64,000 nt of DNA from Vreelandella andesensis (GCF_003989795.1 NZ_RZHG01000030.1:32341-96340), one strand, 5' to 3'. Positions 1 through 8,900 are shown, counted from the first letter of the stretch. The notes: generated by a model from the letters alone, not told the origin. Program-made: numbers and translations.

Positions 1-59
1 GGGAGAGCACCAGCCTTACAAGCTGGGGGTCACTGGTTCGAACCCAGTACCACCCACCA
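1..59 (+). tRNA. tRNA-Val (anticodon TAC), 5' end outside window
   Basis: The anticodon stem CCAGC/GCTGG closes the loop CTTACAA, giving anticodon TAC (valine). The T arm (ACTGG-TTCGAAC-CCAGT), the acceptor 3' half ACCACCC (49-55), discriminator A56 and an encoded CCA (57-59) follow. The 5' acceptor strand and D arm lie before base 1. It sits 76 bases ahead of tRNA-Asp, so both are probably processed from one transcript. Confidence 0.93.
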
Positions 60-135
60 TTTAGCTGATGTTTCGAAGCGCCTCTGAACCGCTTTAAAAT
101 AGTAGTTTCATGGTGAAGAAAAAGTGTCTTAACGC

Positions 136-212
136 GGACCGGTAGTTCAGTCGGTTAGAATGCCGGCCTGTCACGCCGGAGGTCGCGAGTTCGAGTCTCG
201 TCCGGTCCGCCA
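136..212 (+). tRNA. tRNA-Asp (anticodon GTC)
   Basis: Complete cloverleaf: acceptor GGACCGG (136-142) pairs with CCGGTCC (202-208), discriminator G209 is typical of tRNA-Asp, and CCA is encoded at 210-212. The anticodon loop CTGTCAC gives GTC. The T loop is TTCGAGT. The gene is followed within 50 bases by a strong terminator. Confidence 0.96.
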
Positions 213-258
213 TTAAAGCACTCCTCGACTTATTGTTTTAGTCGAATAAATTCTTAAA

Positions 259-286
259 AGCCCAGATCATTGATCTGGGCTTTTTT
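259..286 (+). terminator. Rho-independent terminator of the tRNA transcript
   Basis: AGCCCAGATCA (259-269) and TGATCTGGGCT (271-281) form an almost loopless inverted repeat, followed by a run of T to 286. It lies downstream of tRNA-Asp on the plus strand. The remaining sequence up to 466 is AT-rich and shows no gene. Confidence 0.85.
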
Positions 287-466
287 AATGCGTTTAATTT
301 AGTATTTCAGGTGCGCGTTCTTAAAAATATAATTGTTTGGAACGCAAATGATTGAAATGTCACGCTTAAAGTGTAGGTGTTTAAAATATAATTAATTCTA
401 ATTTAAGTAATTCTAATACATATACTTCAAATGTATTGCGTGCAGCCGTTAAGCTGCACGCTAGCG

Positions 467-868
467 TTAGGCGATAGCGCTTACGCCTGCTTTGGCAATC
501 TGTACATCTTGGTCAGGCTTCACGCCCGAGATGCCGACAGCCCCCACGACATTGCCATCAACTGTGATGGGAACACCCCCTGATAGCAGGCCTTGTAGCG
601 GCGCAGACAAAAATGCGGTGCGGCCGCCGTTAATCATCTCCTCAAAAACGTGTGTTTCTTTACGGCCCAGCGCAGCGCTGCGCGCTTTTTGCGTAGCAAC
701 ATCTGCACTGAAAGGCGCGGCATTGTCCAAGCGGCGCAGAGCAAGCAAGTGGCCACCGTCATCAGTTACGGCAATCGTCACTGGCCATCCGTTGTTATCG
801 GCTTCTTTTTGAGCAGCGTCTAGTACCTGAATGACATCGGCTTGGCCGAGAACAGCTTTGGTTTGCAT
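467..868 (-). CDS. glcG: GlcG/HbpS-family heme-binding-like protein
   Basis: 133-residue protein of the GlcG/HbpS (DUF336) family: a small alpha/beta domain with the family's typical TVDGNVVGAVGISG glycine-rich end and a VTDDGGHLLALRR strand near residue 40. Members accompany glycolate oxidase operons; some HbpS relatives bind heme and act in redox sensing, but the role of GlcG in glycolate use is unsettled. The ATG at 868 is chosen because AAGGAAC lies at normal distance; a TTG one codon earlier is less likely. It is the last gene of the minus-strand glc cluster, 86 bases after glcF. Confidence 0.85.
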   Translation of the reverse strand: MQTKAVLGQADVIQVLDAAQKEADNNGWPVTIAVTDDGGHLLALRRLDNAAPFSADVATQKARSAALGRKETHVFEEMINGGRTAFLSAPLQGLLSGGVPITVDGNVVGAVGISGVKPDQDVQIAKAGVSAIA

Positions 869-954
869 CAAACGTTCCTTTTTATCTAGGGGAATAACGT
901 GCCGCGCCGTTTACGCTTATAAAAGCGGGTTAGCGCGGCCAAGTGAATCAGTGT

Positions 955-2187
955 TTATACCAGGGCAGCATCAACCACTTCCACCCAGTGCCGTACCGGG
1001 GTGCGATTGGCGCTGGCAAGGTGGGTTTGGCAGCCAATATTGGCAGTGACAATAACCTCTGGGTTGCTCGCTTCCAACGCATTGAGCTTATTGTCGCGCA
1101 GCTGTGTGGCAAGCTCCGGTTGAGTAACCGAGTAGGTGCCTGCAGAGCCACAGCATAAATGTGCGTCTTTTACCGGTGTTAGCGCGAACCCCAGCTTACT
1201 GAGCACGCCTTCAACAGCACCATTAAGCTTCTGGGCGTGTTGTAGTGTGCAAGGGCAGTGAAATGCGAGACGTTGGTGCTCTTTCAACTGCAGCTTCTCT
1301 ATTGGTTCATCGCGCAGTATTTCTACAATATCTTTCGCTAGCGCGCTGATTTTTTGCGCTTTCTCGGCATACTCAGGATCGTCTTTAAGCATGTCACCAT
1401 ACTCTTTGACAAATGCGCCGCAACCGCTGGCCGTCTGAACAATGGCTTCCGCACCCTGTTCAATCTGAGGCCACCACGCATCGATATTGGCACGCATGCG
1501 AACTCGGCCATCTTCCTGGGCATTGAGGTGGAAATCAATGGCTCCGCAGCAGCCTGCTTCGCTGATGGGGGTCACGCTAATGCCGAGTCGATCTAAAAGT
1601 CGAGCGGTCGCTGCATTAGTATTCGGGGACAAGCCTGGTTGAACGCAGCCTTCCAATATTAGCACTTTGCGTATGTGATGTTGACTATTGGGTCGTTGCC
1701 CGGCGTCTATCGGTGCCGGAGGCATTTTACTGCGTAGCTTGGTGGGTATCAGGGGTTTGAAAGTCTGCCCTAGGGTTAGCAGTGCCTTGAAGCGCTTGGC
1801 GTCTACCAGCATTTTACGCAGCGCATAGCGTTGGGCGCGGTCAGCTAATGGGCGAGGAACGCGACGGTCGATTTCGGCACGTCCGATATCCAAAAGTTTG
1901 TGATATTCCACGCCAGAAGGACACGTGGTTTCGCAATTTCGGCAGGACAAACAGCGGTCTAAATGCAGGCGTGTTTCTTCCGTCACCTGATCATCGTCAT
2001 CGCGGCTTTCCAATAGCTCTTTCATTAAATAGATGCGCCCGCGTGGCCCATCCCGCTCGTCGCCTAGCAGTTGATAGGTGGGGCAGGTGGCATTGCAAAA
2101 GCCGCAGTGTACGCAAGTGCGCAGAATACGCTCGGCCTCCTGAATATGCGGTTTTTGGCGGTCAGCATCGGTAAAGTGCGTCTGCAT
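955..2187 (-). CDS. glcF: Glycolate oxidase iron-sulfur subunit GlcF
   Basis: 410 residues, close to the size of E. coli GlcF. Two ferredoxin-type cluster motifs are visible: CVHCGFCNATCP at residues 25-36 and CLSCRNCETTCP from about residue 79. These are followed by two CCG domains (EAGCCGA and HLCCGSAG). GlcF passes electrons from the FAD subunits to the respiratory chain when glycolate is oxidised to glyoxylate. I place the start at ATG 2187, preceded by AGGAGAG; the open frame upstream to 2373 lies inside glcE on the same strand and reads as low-complexity shadow sequence. Only 14 bases separate it from glcE, so the two are surely co-transcribed. Confidence 0.96.
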   Translation of the reverse strand: MQTHFTDADRQKPHIQEAERILRTCVHCGFCNATCPTYQLLGDERDGPRGRIYLMKELLESRDDDDQVTEETRLHLDRCLSCRNCETTCPSGVEYHKLLDIGRAEIDRRVPRPLADRAQRYALRKMLVDAKRFKALLTLGQTFKPLIPTKLRSKMPPAPIDAGQRPNSQHHIRKVLILEGCVQPGLSPNTNAATARLLDRLGISVTPISEAGCCGAIDFHLNAQEDGRVRMRANIDAWWPQIEQGAEAIVQTASGCGAFVKEYGDMLKDDPEYAEKAQKISALAKDIVEILRDEPIEKLQLKEHQRLAFHCPCTLQHAQKLNGAVEGVLSKLGFALTPVKDAHLCCGSAGTYSVTQPELATQLRDNKLNALEASNPEVIVTANIGCQTHLASANRTPVRHWVEVVDAALV

Positions 2188-2201
2188 GTCAGCTCTCCTG
2201 A

Positions 2202-3302
2202 TTAAAACGCCGCATAAAGCCGGCCTGGATTGAAAATGCCGTAGGCATCCAACTCGGCCTTCAGGTTGCGATGATACTTTTCGACCACCGGGTTGAGCGG
2301 GGTAAACGGTGATTCTGCTCCGCCTTGGGCGTAGGGGGTAAAACAAGTGGCATGACCACCCACTTGCTGGCAAGCCGTGCGTAGCGTATCAGCCGCCACA
2401 TCGGTTTTGAGCCATCGCTGGCTGCCGCCCCAATCATAGAAGATATCGCTTTGAGGAATATCCACGGTTAGCGGCGGGGTATTGGGTGGTAATGATAAGC
2501 GCCACAACGACTGCCCTTCTTTCAAGCTGAAAAATGCGTGCTGATGGTCGCGTAATTGCTGCCAAAAGTCGCTGGCCAATGATTCGCCACCCAGACGTTC
2601 CTTGGTCGCGTTAACTGAGCTTGTGCCACCTTCCAGGCGAATAAATAGTTCGCCTGCGTGCCATCCGGCAGCGGTAATAGGCAGCGGCTGTCGTCCTAGT
2701 TCGGCGAGTTTGACCAAGGCATCTTCAAGGTCGATGCTTAGTCGTAGACTGTGGCTGGCGGTAGGAAGGGGGAGTACTTTAAACGAGATATCAGAGATCA
2801 CACCGAGCGTGCCCTGGGCACCTGCCATCAAGCGTGACAGGTCGTATCCCGCGACGTTTTTCATGACTTCACCGCCAAAGCGCAATAGTTTGCCTTCCTG
2901 GGTGATCACGCGTGTACCTAAGACAAAGTCTCTCGCTGCGCCAGCCCATGGGCGGCGTGGGCCAGACATGCCGGTGGCAACTGCGCCGCCAATAGTGCTG
3001 GCATCGCTGAACGCCGGAGGCTCAAAGGCCAGCATTTGATTCTTTTCGGCTAGGGCTGCGTTGAGTGCGCTTAACCGCGTACCGGCACGAACGGTAACAA
3101 CAAGTTCAACCGGGTCATAAGAAACAATACCGCTATGAGCCGCCATGTTTAGGGCATTGCCTTCTACCGGGCGGCCGTAAAAAGCGCGAGTATCGCCACC
3201 TACTATGCGCAGTGGCGTGCGGTCGGTATAGGCGCTGCGTACCTGCTCGCACAGGTCATCAGCGATATCTCGATCGGCAGCATGTATCGCTAGTTCAGTC
3301 AT
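2202..3302 (-). CDS. glcE: Glycolate oxidase FAD-binding subunit GlcE
   Basis: 366-residue FAD-binding (PCMH-type) protein. The N-terminal half carries the flavin-binding signatures VGGDTRAFYGRP (about residue 34) and GGAVATGMSGPRRPW (about residue 106). It lacks the long C-terminal catalytic half of GlcD, as expected for GlcE. It acts with GlcD and GlcF in membrane-associated oxidation of glycolate to glyoxylate. It sits between glcD and glcF, 51 bases after the glcD stop codon. The ATG at 3302 matches the family N-terminus. Confidence 0.95.
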   Translation of the reverse strand: MTELAIHAADRDIADDLCEQVRSAYTDRTPLRIVGGDTRAFYGRPVEGNALNMAAHSGIVSYDPVELVVTVRAGTRLSALNAALAEKNQMLAFEPPAFSDASTIGGAVATGMSGPRRPWAGAARDFVLGTRVITQEGKLLRFGGEVMKNVAGYDLSRLMAGAQGTLGVISDISFKVLPLPTASHSLRLSIDLEDALVKLAELGRQPLPITAAGWHAGELFIRLEGGTSSVNATKERLGGESLASDFWQQLRDHQHAFFSLKEGQSLWRLSLPPNTPPLTVDIPQSDIFYDWGGSQRWLKTDVAADTLRTACQQVGGHATCFTPYAQGGAESPFTPLNPVVEKYHRNLKAELDAYGIFNPGRLYAAF

Positions 3303-3353
3303 GGTGATTCCTAATAATTATGCGTCCTAGTGGTTAGTTGCCTAGGAGTGGCA

Positions 3354-4853
3354 TCAGAAGCGTGGCAGTTCCGGATGCGGTAGTTCGTTGTTGTGCACAT
3401 GCATTGCACCAAACTCGGCACAGCGCGCCAGGGTGGGAATATTTTTCCCTGGGTTAAGTAAGCGCTGTGGATCGAAAGCGGCTTTTAATGCATGGAATAC
3501 CGTTAGTTCATCGGATTGAAACTGACTACACATCTGATTGATTTTTTCGCGGCCGACACCGTGCTCACCAGTGATAGAACCGCCCGCCGCCACGCATAGC
3601 TCAAGAATTTTTCCGCCTACGTTCTCTGCCAGGGTTAATTGACCCTCTTTATTGGCATCAAACAGAATCAGTGGGTGCATATTGCCGTCACCGGCGTGGA
3701 AGACGTTGGCAATCGCCAAACCGCTCTCTTGCGACAGGGCTGCTATACCTTTAAGAACCCGGGGGAGTTCGCGGCGTGGAATCGTGCCATCCATGCAGTA
3801 GTAGTCAGGTGACATGCGGCCTACGGCGGGAAAGGCATTTTTGCGCCCTGCCCAGAATTTGGCGCGCTCAGCCTCATCGCGAGCCAGCTGGATATCGGTT
3901 GCTCCGGCTTTTTCTAAGACTCGACGAACGGTTTGGCAATCATCGTCCACATCTGCTTCAACGCCATCTAGCTCACAGAGCAGAATAGCTTCTGCTTCCA
4001 CGGGATAACCGGCCTTGATGAAATCTTCTGCAGCCTTGATGGCAAGTTTATCCATCATTTCTAACCCGCCAGGAATGATCCCCGCTGCAATAATGTCGCC
4101 TACAGCACGGCCCGCTTTCTCTATGTCGTCAAAGCTGGCCATGAGTACTTTGGCGGTTTCGGGTTTTGGCAGTAGTTTGACGGTGATTTCAGTGACAACG
4201 CCCAGCATGCCTTCAGAGCCATTCATTAGCGCGAGCAGATCAAAGCCCGGGGCATCTAGTGCTTCGGAACCCAGCGTCATGCGCTCGCCTTCAATCGTCA
4301 TAACATCAACGCGCATCACGTTATGAACAGTTAACCCATACTTGAGGCAGTGCACCCCTCCTGCGTTCTCCGCCACGTTGCCGCCAATGGAACAAGCAAT
4401 CTGGGAGGACGGGTCGGGCGCATAATAGAGCCCATACGGGGCGGCAGCTTCAGAAATAGCTAAATTGCGCACGCCTGGTTGTACGCGTGCAACGCGAGCA
4501 TCTGGGTCAACGTCGATGATGGTGTTGAAGCGCGACATGACCAGTAGAACGCCTCGTTCAAGCGGTAAAGCACCGCCTGAAAGCCCCGTGCCTGCGCCAC
4601 GAGTAACAACGGGAACACCTAATGCATGGCAGCGCCTTAAAAGACCTTCTACCTGTTCCAGCGTATCAGGTAATGCGACCAGCATAGGCAGGATGCGATA
4701 TGCAGCTAGGCCATCACACTCAAAGGGGTGTAAATCCTCTTCACGGTGAAGCAGTGTTAAGGACGGCACGGCGTTTTGCAGGTCGTCTAATACGTCTGCT
4801 TTATCGCGGTGTATGAATTCGCCATCGAGGCGTTCATCGAAAAGAATGTTCAT
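3354..4853 (-). CDS. glcD: Glycolate oxidase catalytic subunit GlcD
   Basis: 499 residues, the same length as E. coli GlcD. It has the FAD-linked oxidase layout: N-terminal PCMH flavin domain with VTRGAGTGLSGGALP and GGNVAENAGGVHCLKYG, and a C-terminal FAD-oxidase domain ending with the family motif GEHGVGREK. It oxidises glycolate (and often D-lactate) and feeds electrons to GlcF. The start ATG 4853 has AGGAG at correct spacing; the open frame extends to 4895 without a better start. A perfect 10-base inverted repeat lies 43 bases upstream of the start (4896-4918), so glcDEF probably has its own regulated promoter besides read-through from the permease. Confidence 0.97.
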   Translation of the reverse strand: MNILFDERLDGEFIHRDKADVLDDLQNAVPSLTLLHREEDLHPFECDGLAAYRILPMLVALPDTLEQVEGLLRRCHALGVPVVTRGAGTGLSGGALPLERGVLLVMSRFNTIIDVDPDARVARVQPGVRNLAISEAAAPYGLYYAPDPSSQIACSIGGNVAENAGGVHCLKYGLTVHNVMRVDVMTIEGERMTLGSEALDAPGFDLLALMNGSEGMLGVVTEITVKLLPKPETAKVLMASFDDIEKAGRAVGDIIAAGIIPGGLEMMDKLAIKAAEDFIKAGYPVEAEAILLCELDGVEADVDDDCQTVRRVLEKAGATDIQLARDEAERAKFWAGRKNAFPAVGRMSPDYYCMDGTIPRRELPRVLKGIAALSQESGLAIANVFHAGDGNMHPLILFDANKEGQLTLAENVGGKILELCVAAGGSITGEHGVGREKINQMCSQFQSDELTVFHALKAAFDPQRLLNPGKNIPTLARCAEFGAMHVHNNELPHPELPRF

Positions 4854-4895
4854 GTTAGCTCCTGTGGGTGAGGAGGGCAGAAGGTATCTAATCAC

Positions 4896-4918
4896 TTTAT
4901 GGAAAAGCTTTCCATAAA
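4896..4918. promoter_or_regulatory. Perfect palindrome before glcD, IclR-like operator candidate
   Basis: TTTATGGAAA (4896-4905), spacer AGC, TTTCCATAAA (4909-4918): a 10-base perfect inverted repeat with a 3-base spacer. Its core TGGAAA-N3-TTTCCA matches the outer arms of the 15-base operator described for E. coli IclR (TGGAAATNATTTCCA). IclR-family proteins often sense glyoxylate. No IclR gene lies in this window. That it is an operator is inferred from symmetry and position. Confidence 0.6.
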
Positions 4919-5023
4919 TAACTAAAGCGACGCTGGAAAACTTTTACATACTGTGAAAATGCCAACGACATGTCGATGCCGCTTAACTTAAATTGCTAAC
5001 CAGTAAAGCCTGTCTAGTGGGCT

Positions 5024-5049
5024 GCTGGGTAGCCCGAAGGCTACCCAGC
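5024..5049 (-). other. Stable UUCG-type hairpin between permease and glcD
   Basis: GCTGGGTAGCC (5024-5034) pairs perfectly with GGCTACCCAGC (5039-5049). Read on the minus strand, in the direction of transcription, the loop is C-TTCG-G, an exceptionally stable tetraloop. No T run follows, so it is a poor intrinsic terminator. It lies just after the permease stop codon and may protect the upstream mRNA or partly terminate it. Confidence 0.6.
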
Positions 5050-5082
5050 GTAGATCACTGAATGTCGACTAACGTTCCCTCG

Positions 5083-6774
5083 TCACATCAACGGGTCGGT
5101 GATACCAATTACATAGAAAGCAATCAGTGCAATGATCCCAGCAAAGATCAGATAGTAGATTGTGGGAATAATTGTTTTACGAATCGTTGTGCCTTCGCGG
5201 CCTAGCAGACCAACCGTCGCAGACGCAGCAACCACGTTGTGAATTGCAATCATGTTGCCTGCCGCGGCACCGACTGCTTGCAGCGACACCATCATTGCCG
5301 TAGACATTCCAAGCGTTTCAGCAACGTTAAACTGGAATTCCGCCAGCATCAGATTAGAAACAGTATTTGACCCGGCAATAAAAGCACCCATAGCCCCAAC
5401 TGCAGGCGCGAAGAAGGGATAAATGCCGCCCACGTTATTAGCGACCGCTTGAGCCATCATGACAGGCATTGACACAAGGTCTGCACCATTCACACCGGAG
5501 TTGATCAGGATGCGCACCATCGGAACGGTGAATACCAAGACAAAGCCAGCGCCGAAGATGGTTCTAGTGGATTCAGACACTGCCGCGCTGATTTTCTGCG
5601 GGTTCATGCGGTGCAAGAAATAAGTAACGATGACCACCGCGATGATGATGCCGCCGGGTAAATAGAGTGGCTGTAAACTACCGTTGACACCGGCCTCGCC
5701 TAGAATGTTATTCCAGCTCAAACTAACAGAGGTTAACGCGGCTTTTAGTGGTTCCACGATGCGTGAAGCAACCAAGAATATGGCGAGTAGGACGTAAGGA
5801 ATCCAGCCTTTGAATGTCGACATTGGCGCGTTGCCAGCGACGTCATCCAACTTGATTTTTAGGTTGCCGATCCATTCATCTGGCCAGGAGGTTGATTCAG
5901 GGAAGTCCCAGGTGTCTTTCGGCAGCAGGAAGCCTTTGCGAGCAGCGGGTACAACAACTGCTAAGCCCACCATGGCGCCTATCATTGAAGGAAATTCTGG
6001 GCCTAATAGAACGCCTACCAGCATGTAAGGTACGACGAACGAAACGCCCGTGAAGATCGCAAAAGGCGTTATAGATAAACCTTCTTTCCAGGAGCGGTTA
6101 GCACCAAAGAAGCGCACCATAACCAATACCAGAATCAAAGGCATTAAAATACCCACGATGCCGTGAGTGATGGCGACAGAGCTAGTGATTTGCTGGAAAA
6201 ATACGTCCCATGTAGAACCGTTTGCTTCTAGTTGGGCAGTAATGCCTGCGCGATCAAGTCCACTACCCACACCAACAACAACCGGCGTGCCAACGGCACC
6301 AAAAGAAACCGGTGTGGACTGGATCATCATGCCGACAACCACCGCTGCAAGAGCAGGGAAACCAAGCGCTACCATCAGTGGTGCAGCCACTGCGGCGGGT
6401 GTGCCGAAGCCGGAAGCCCCTTCAATGAAGCAGCCAAATAGCCAGGCAACAATCAGTGCCTGAACGCGGCGGTCAGGACTAATGCCTGAAAACCCGTTAC
6501 GAATCGCAGTGATGCCGCCAGAATGCTTGAGTGTATTCAGCAGCAAGATAGCGCCAAAGATAATCCACAGAAGGCCTGCGGTTTGAATCAGCCCTTGAAT
6601 GGTGGACGCGGCAACGCGACTAAAAGACATGTCCCAAGCGGTTAGACCAATAATGGCTGCCGTCAGGAAAATAATTGGCATCGCTATTTTTGCGGGTATT
6701 TTAAAACCAATGAGCAGAATACCGGCAAGCAACAGCGGCAGAAATGCCAGAAGAGCAAGTGTTGTTTCATTCAT
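5083..6774 (-). CDS. lldP: L-lactate/glycolate permease (LctP family)
   Basis: 563-residue integral membrane protein with many hydrophobic segments and the LctP-family signatures [18 protein letters not shown] (about residue 115) and [10 protein letters not shown]. The family (LldP, GlcA) imports L-lactate, D-lactate and glycolate with protons. Its position as first gene before glcDEFG on the same strand points to glycolate, or lactate plus glycolate, as substrate; sequence alone cannot separate LldP from GlcA. The start at ATG 6774 opens a normal first membrane helix. The ribosome site (AAGGGG) is rather distant. A FadR-type operator candidate lies 120 bases upstream. Confidence 0.92.
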   Translation of the reverse strand: MNETTLALLAFLPLLLAGILLIGFKIPAKIAMPIIFLTAAIIGLTAWDMSFSRVAASTIQGLIQTAGLLWIIFGAILLLNTLKHSGGITAIRNGFSGISPDRRVQALIVAWLFGCFIEGASGFGTPAAVAAPLMVALGFPALAAVVVGMMIQSTPVSFGAVGTPVVVGVGSGLDRAGITAQLEANGSTWDVFFQQITSSVAITHGIVGILMPLILVLVMVRFFGANRSWKEGLSITPFAIFTGVSFVVPYMLVGVLLGPEFPSMIGAMVGLAVVVPAARKGFLLPKDTWDFPESTSWPDEWIGNLKIKLDDVAGNAPMSTFKGWIPYVLLAIFLVASRIVEPLKAALTSVSLSWNNILGEAGVNGSLQPLYLPGGIIIAVVIVTYFLHRMNPQKISAAVSESTRTIFGAGFVLVFTVPMVRILINSGVNGADLVSMPVMMAQAVANNVGGIYPFFAPAVGAMGAFIAGSNTVSNLMLAEFQFNVAETLGMSTAMMVSLQAVGAAAGNMIAIHNVVAASATVGLLGREGTTIRKTIIPTIYYLIFAGIIALIAFYVIGITDPLM

Positions 6775-6893
6775 GTTAGGAATGGCCCCTTGTTATTGAT
6801 TTAGTGTGCTCGGCAGATGCCAGCGGTTTGTGGAAATGCTGGTCGGGTCATTGCGAAAGATACGATTAGGCAGAAAAAATGGCTATATTGGAT

Positions 6894-6910
6894 AATTGGT
6901 CTTACCAGTT
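6894..6910. promoter_or_regulatory. FadR-type GntR operator candidate before lldP-glc genes
   Basis: AATTGGT-CTT-ACCAGTT: the core TGGT-N3-ACCA is the palindrome recognised by the FadR branch of GntR regulators such as PdhR, LldR and GlcC. Those regulators control lactate and glycolate genes, which fits the downstream permease and glcDEFG. The regulator gene itself is not in the window. Assignment rests on motif and context. Confidence 0.6.
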
Positions 6911-7208
6911 AGTGAGGGTTGTAGGTATAGGTCTTGTACCATTTTTTTAAATTTAACGATTTGTTTTTATTTGTTTTTAAGTTTTCTTCGAGCATGAGGT
7001 CTGCCAACTCGCTATTAGACTAATAGACAGTACAGTTTTCATCTAAGTGAGCGGTACAGGTAAGTGAGCAGTAGGGGGCGAACGAAAGAAGAGAAAGCTT
7101 CTCGCCCGTTCAGGTTATGCGATTGCTCCAGGATAATGCTCGTCGCTAGGGAATATCCCCCCTTGTGTACTTGTTGGCTTGCGCTCATTGTTGTCAGCCT
7201 GTATTTCT

Positions 7209-7312
7209 TTTTTAACAATTAGCTTTAAAAATTAGTCTTAATAATGAGTTTTAACAACAGGTTTTAACGACAGGTTTTAACGACAGTTCTTAACAACGGG
7301 TTTTAACAACGA
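7209..7312. repeat. Tandem array, eight 13-base units, ending at a ribosome site
   Basis: Eight units in strict 13-base register start at 7209, 7222, 7235, 7248, 7261, 7274, 7287 and 7300. The consensus is GTTTTAACAACAG; units 5 and 6 are identical (GTTTTAACGACAG), the outer units are more diverged. The last unit ends directly before GGAGG, the ribosome binding site of the GST gene. The array therefore forms most of the 5' leader of that gene. Confidence 0.9.
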
Positions 7313-7325
7313 GGAGGCCTCCACA

Positions 7326-8018
7326 GTGGCAATTACCCTTTATGACTTATGCGGACGCGATGAACGCTTACGTTTTTCTCCCTACTGCTGGCGCGTTCGT
7401 ATGGCTCTGGCTCACAAAGGTCTGGAATATACAACGGTGCCTTGGCGTTTTCGTGATAAAGAGGCGCTTGCCTTTGCAGATTACGAAAAAGTGCCTGTGT
7501 TAACCGATGGTGACACTGTTGTCACCGATAGCTTCGACATCATGCGTTACTTAGATAAAGCCTACCCCACCAAACCAATCTTGGGAGAAGGGGTGAGCTA
7601 TCAGCGTGTCCACTTTTTTAAGCTCTATGTTGAGCGTAGCGTTACGCCGGCACTTTTTCGAACCGTTGCAATGGATTTACTAGAGGCCATTCATCCCGAC
7701 GATCGTGCTTACTTTAGAGAGACTCGCGAAGCCCGTTTTGGTATGCGGCTAGAAGACGTTAATAACCCAGAGCAGGGGCGGGCGCAGCTGAAACAGTTGT
7801 TGGCCCCTGTGCGTGATCAGCTTCGGGCTAGCCCATTTTTAGATGGTGAAGTACCTAGTGGAGCAGATTACCTACTATTTGGCAGCATGATGTGGGCATA
7901 TACCGTGTCACTTGAGCCATTAGTTGATGCTAATGATCCGGTGGATGAATGGTTTAAGCGTATGCTGGAGGTGCACGACGCGGTTGCTGGTAAGGCCGTC
8001 ACTATTCGTGATCTATAA
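7326..8018 (+). CDS. Glutathione S-transferase, LigE/beta-etherase-like
   Basis: 230-residue soluble protein with an N-terminal thioredoxin-fold GST domain: FSPYCWRVRMALAHKGL near residue 17, the cis-proline loop YEKVPVL and the glutathione-contacting VVTDSFDIMRYLDKA. An all-helical C-terminal domain follows. The SPYCWR start resembles the beta-aryl-etherase (LigE-like) GST group; the substrate cannot be inferred. The start is GTG 7326, with AGGAGG eight bases upstream. It lies 93 bases before a second GST gene on the same strand, and both may be transcribed together. Confidence 0.88.
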   Translation: MAITLYDLCGRDERLRFSPYCWRVRMALAHKGLEYTTVPWRFRDKEALAFADYEKVPVLTDGDTVVTDSFDIMRYLDKAYPTKPILGEGVSYQRVHFFKLYVERSVTPALFRTVAMDLLEAIHPDDRAYFRETREARFGMRLEDVNNPEQGRAQLKQLLAPVRDQLRASPFLDGEVPSGADYLLFGSMMWAYTVSLEPLVDANDPVDEWFKRMLEVHDAVAGKAVTIRDL

Positions 8019-8111
8019 TGTGCTGAGCGGCGGCTAAGCCGCCCGTACCAATCATTCGTATTAGTAAAGCCACACAAGCGGTTGAGGCCGACTGTGTGAG
8101 AGGAGATGGCA

Positions 8112-8801
8112 ATGATTGACCTGTATTACTGGACAACTCCCAATGGCCACAAAATCTCCATCATGCTTGAAGAAGCTAAGCTTCATTATCGGGTAAATCC
8201 TATTAATATAGGGCGTGGCGAGCAATTTGATCCTGAATTTTTAACCATTGCGCCTAATAATCGTATTCCCGCTATTGTTGATCATGCGCCTCAAGACGGC
8301 GGTCAGCCCCTAGCTCTGTTTGAGTCGGGTGCTATTTTGGAATATTTGGCCGACAAGTGTGGTCAGTTCCTGCCCCCTGAGGGGCGTGAGCGCTATGTCG
8401 TGCTGCAATGGCTTCATTGGCAAGTGGGTGGGTTAGGTCCGATGGCGGGCCAGAACCATCATTTTTGCCAGTACGCACCGCAGAAAATTGAATACGCTGT
8501 TGGCCGTTACGTTCGCGAGACCCATCGCTTGTATAGCGTGCTAGATCAACGTCTATCCCAGCAGCATTACGTGGGTGGTGATCGTTACTCCATTGCAGAT
8601 ATGGCGATTTATCCTTGGATTGTGCCGTGGGAGAAGCAGTGCCAAACACTTGAAGAGTTTCCTGACCTGGAGCGGTGGTTTAATGAAGTGGCGCAACGTC
8701 CTGCTGTTCGAAAGGCTTATTCTTTGATCGAAGACGTTAACCCGCAGGCGGGGGGCGAAGTGGATGCGCAGGCACGTAAAACCTTGTTTGGTAATTGCTA
8801 A
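8112..8801 (+). CDS. yfcG: YfcG-type glutathione transferase / disulfide-bond oxidoreductase
   Basis: 229 residues. The N-terminus MIDLYYWTTPNGHKIS, the TPNGHK active-site loop, ESGAILEYLADK and GQNHHF are hallmarks of the Nu-class YfcG/YghU family, which has glutathione-dependent disulfide reductase activity. I choose ATG 8112 over 8106, because AGGAG at 8101-8105 is properly spaced only from the former and the resulting N-terminus aligns with E. coli YfcG. It follows the LigE-like GST and precedes a phasin. Confidence 0.93.
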   Translation: MIDLYYWTTPNGHKISIMLEEAKLHYRVNPINIGRGEQFDPEFLTIAPNNRIPAIVDHAPQDGGQPLALFESGAILEYLADKCGQFLPPEGRERYVVLQWLHWQVGGLGPMAGQNHHFCQYAPQKIEYAVGRYVRETHRLYSVLDQRLSQQHYVGGDRYSIADMAIYPWIVPWEKQCQTLEEFPDLERWFNEVAQRPAVRKAYSLIEDVNPQAGGEVDAQARKTLFGNC

Positions 8802-8900
8802 ATAATGATTGGTGGGTGGGTGACGTTGTTGTCGTAGATAACGTGGTGCAAGGTTATGAAAAAAACCATGTTGCGCTGCACAAAAACCACTGCTAGCTTT

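Larger units (their letters stand above)
6775..7325. other. Divergent intergenic region, lldP and GST promoters
   Basis: About 550 bases without a gene between the divergent permease and GST genes. It holds the operator candidate at 6894-6910, an AT-rich stretch near 6940-6980 and the 13-base repeat array at 7209-7312. I see no convincing small gene in either strand. Confidence 0.7.

Noticed and set aside
492..812. Plus-strand open frame opposite glcG, and many similar antisense frames opposite lldP, RND and betT genes
   Set aside because: They mirror clear genes, lack ribosome sites and show low-complexity composition typical of shadows.
2188..2373. Longer glcF reading frame starting at 2373
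   Set aside because: The extra part lies inside glcE, has no ribosome site, and the protein from 2187 already has the normal GlcF length with AGGAGAG upstream.
7312..7321. GGAGGCCTCC palindrome over the ribosome site of the GST gene as a translation switch
   Set aside because: A palindrome without loop bases cannot form a hairpin in RNA; it may only reflect chance around the ribosome site.
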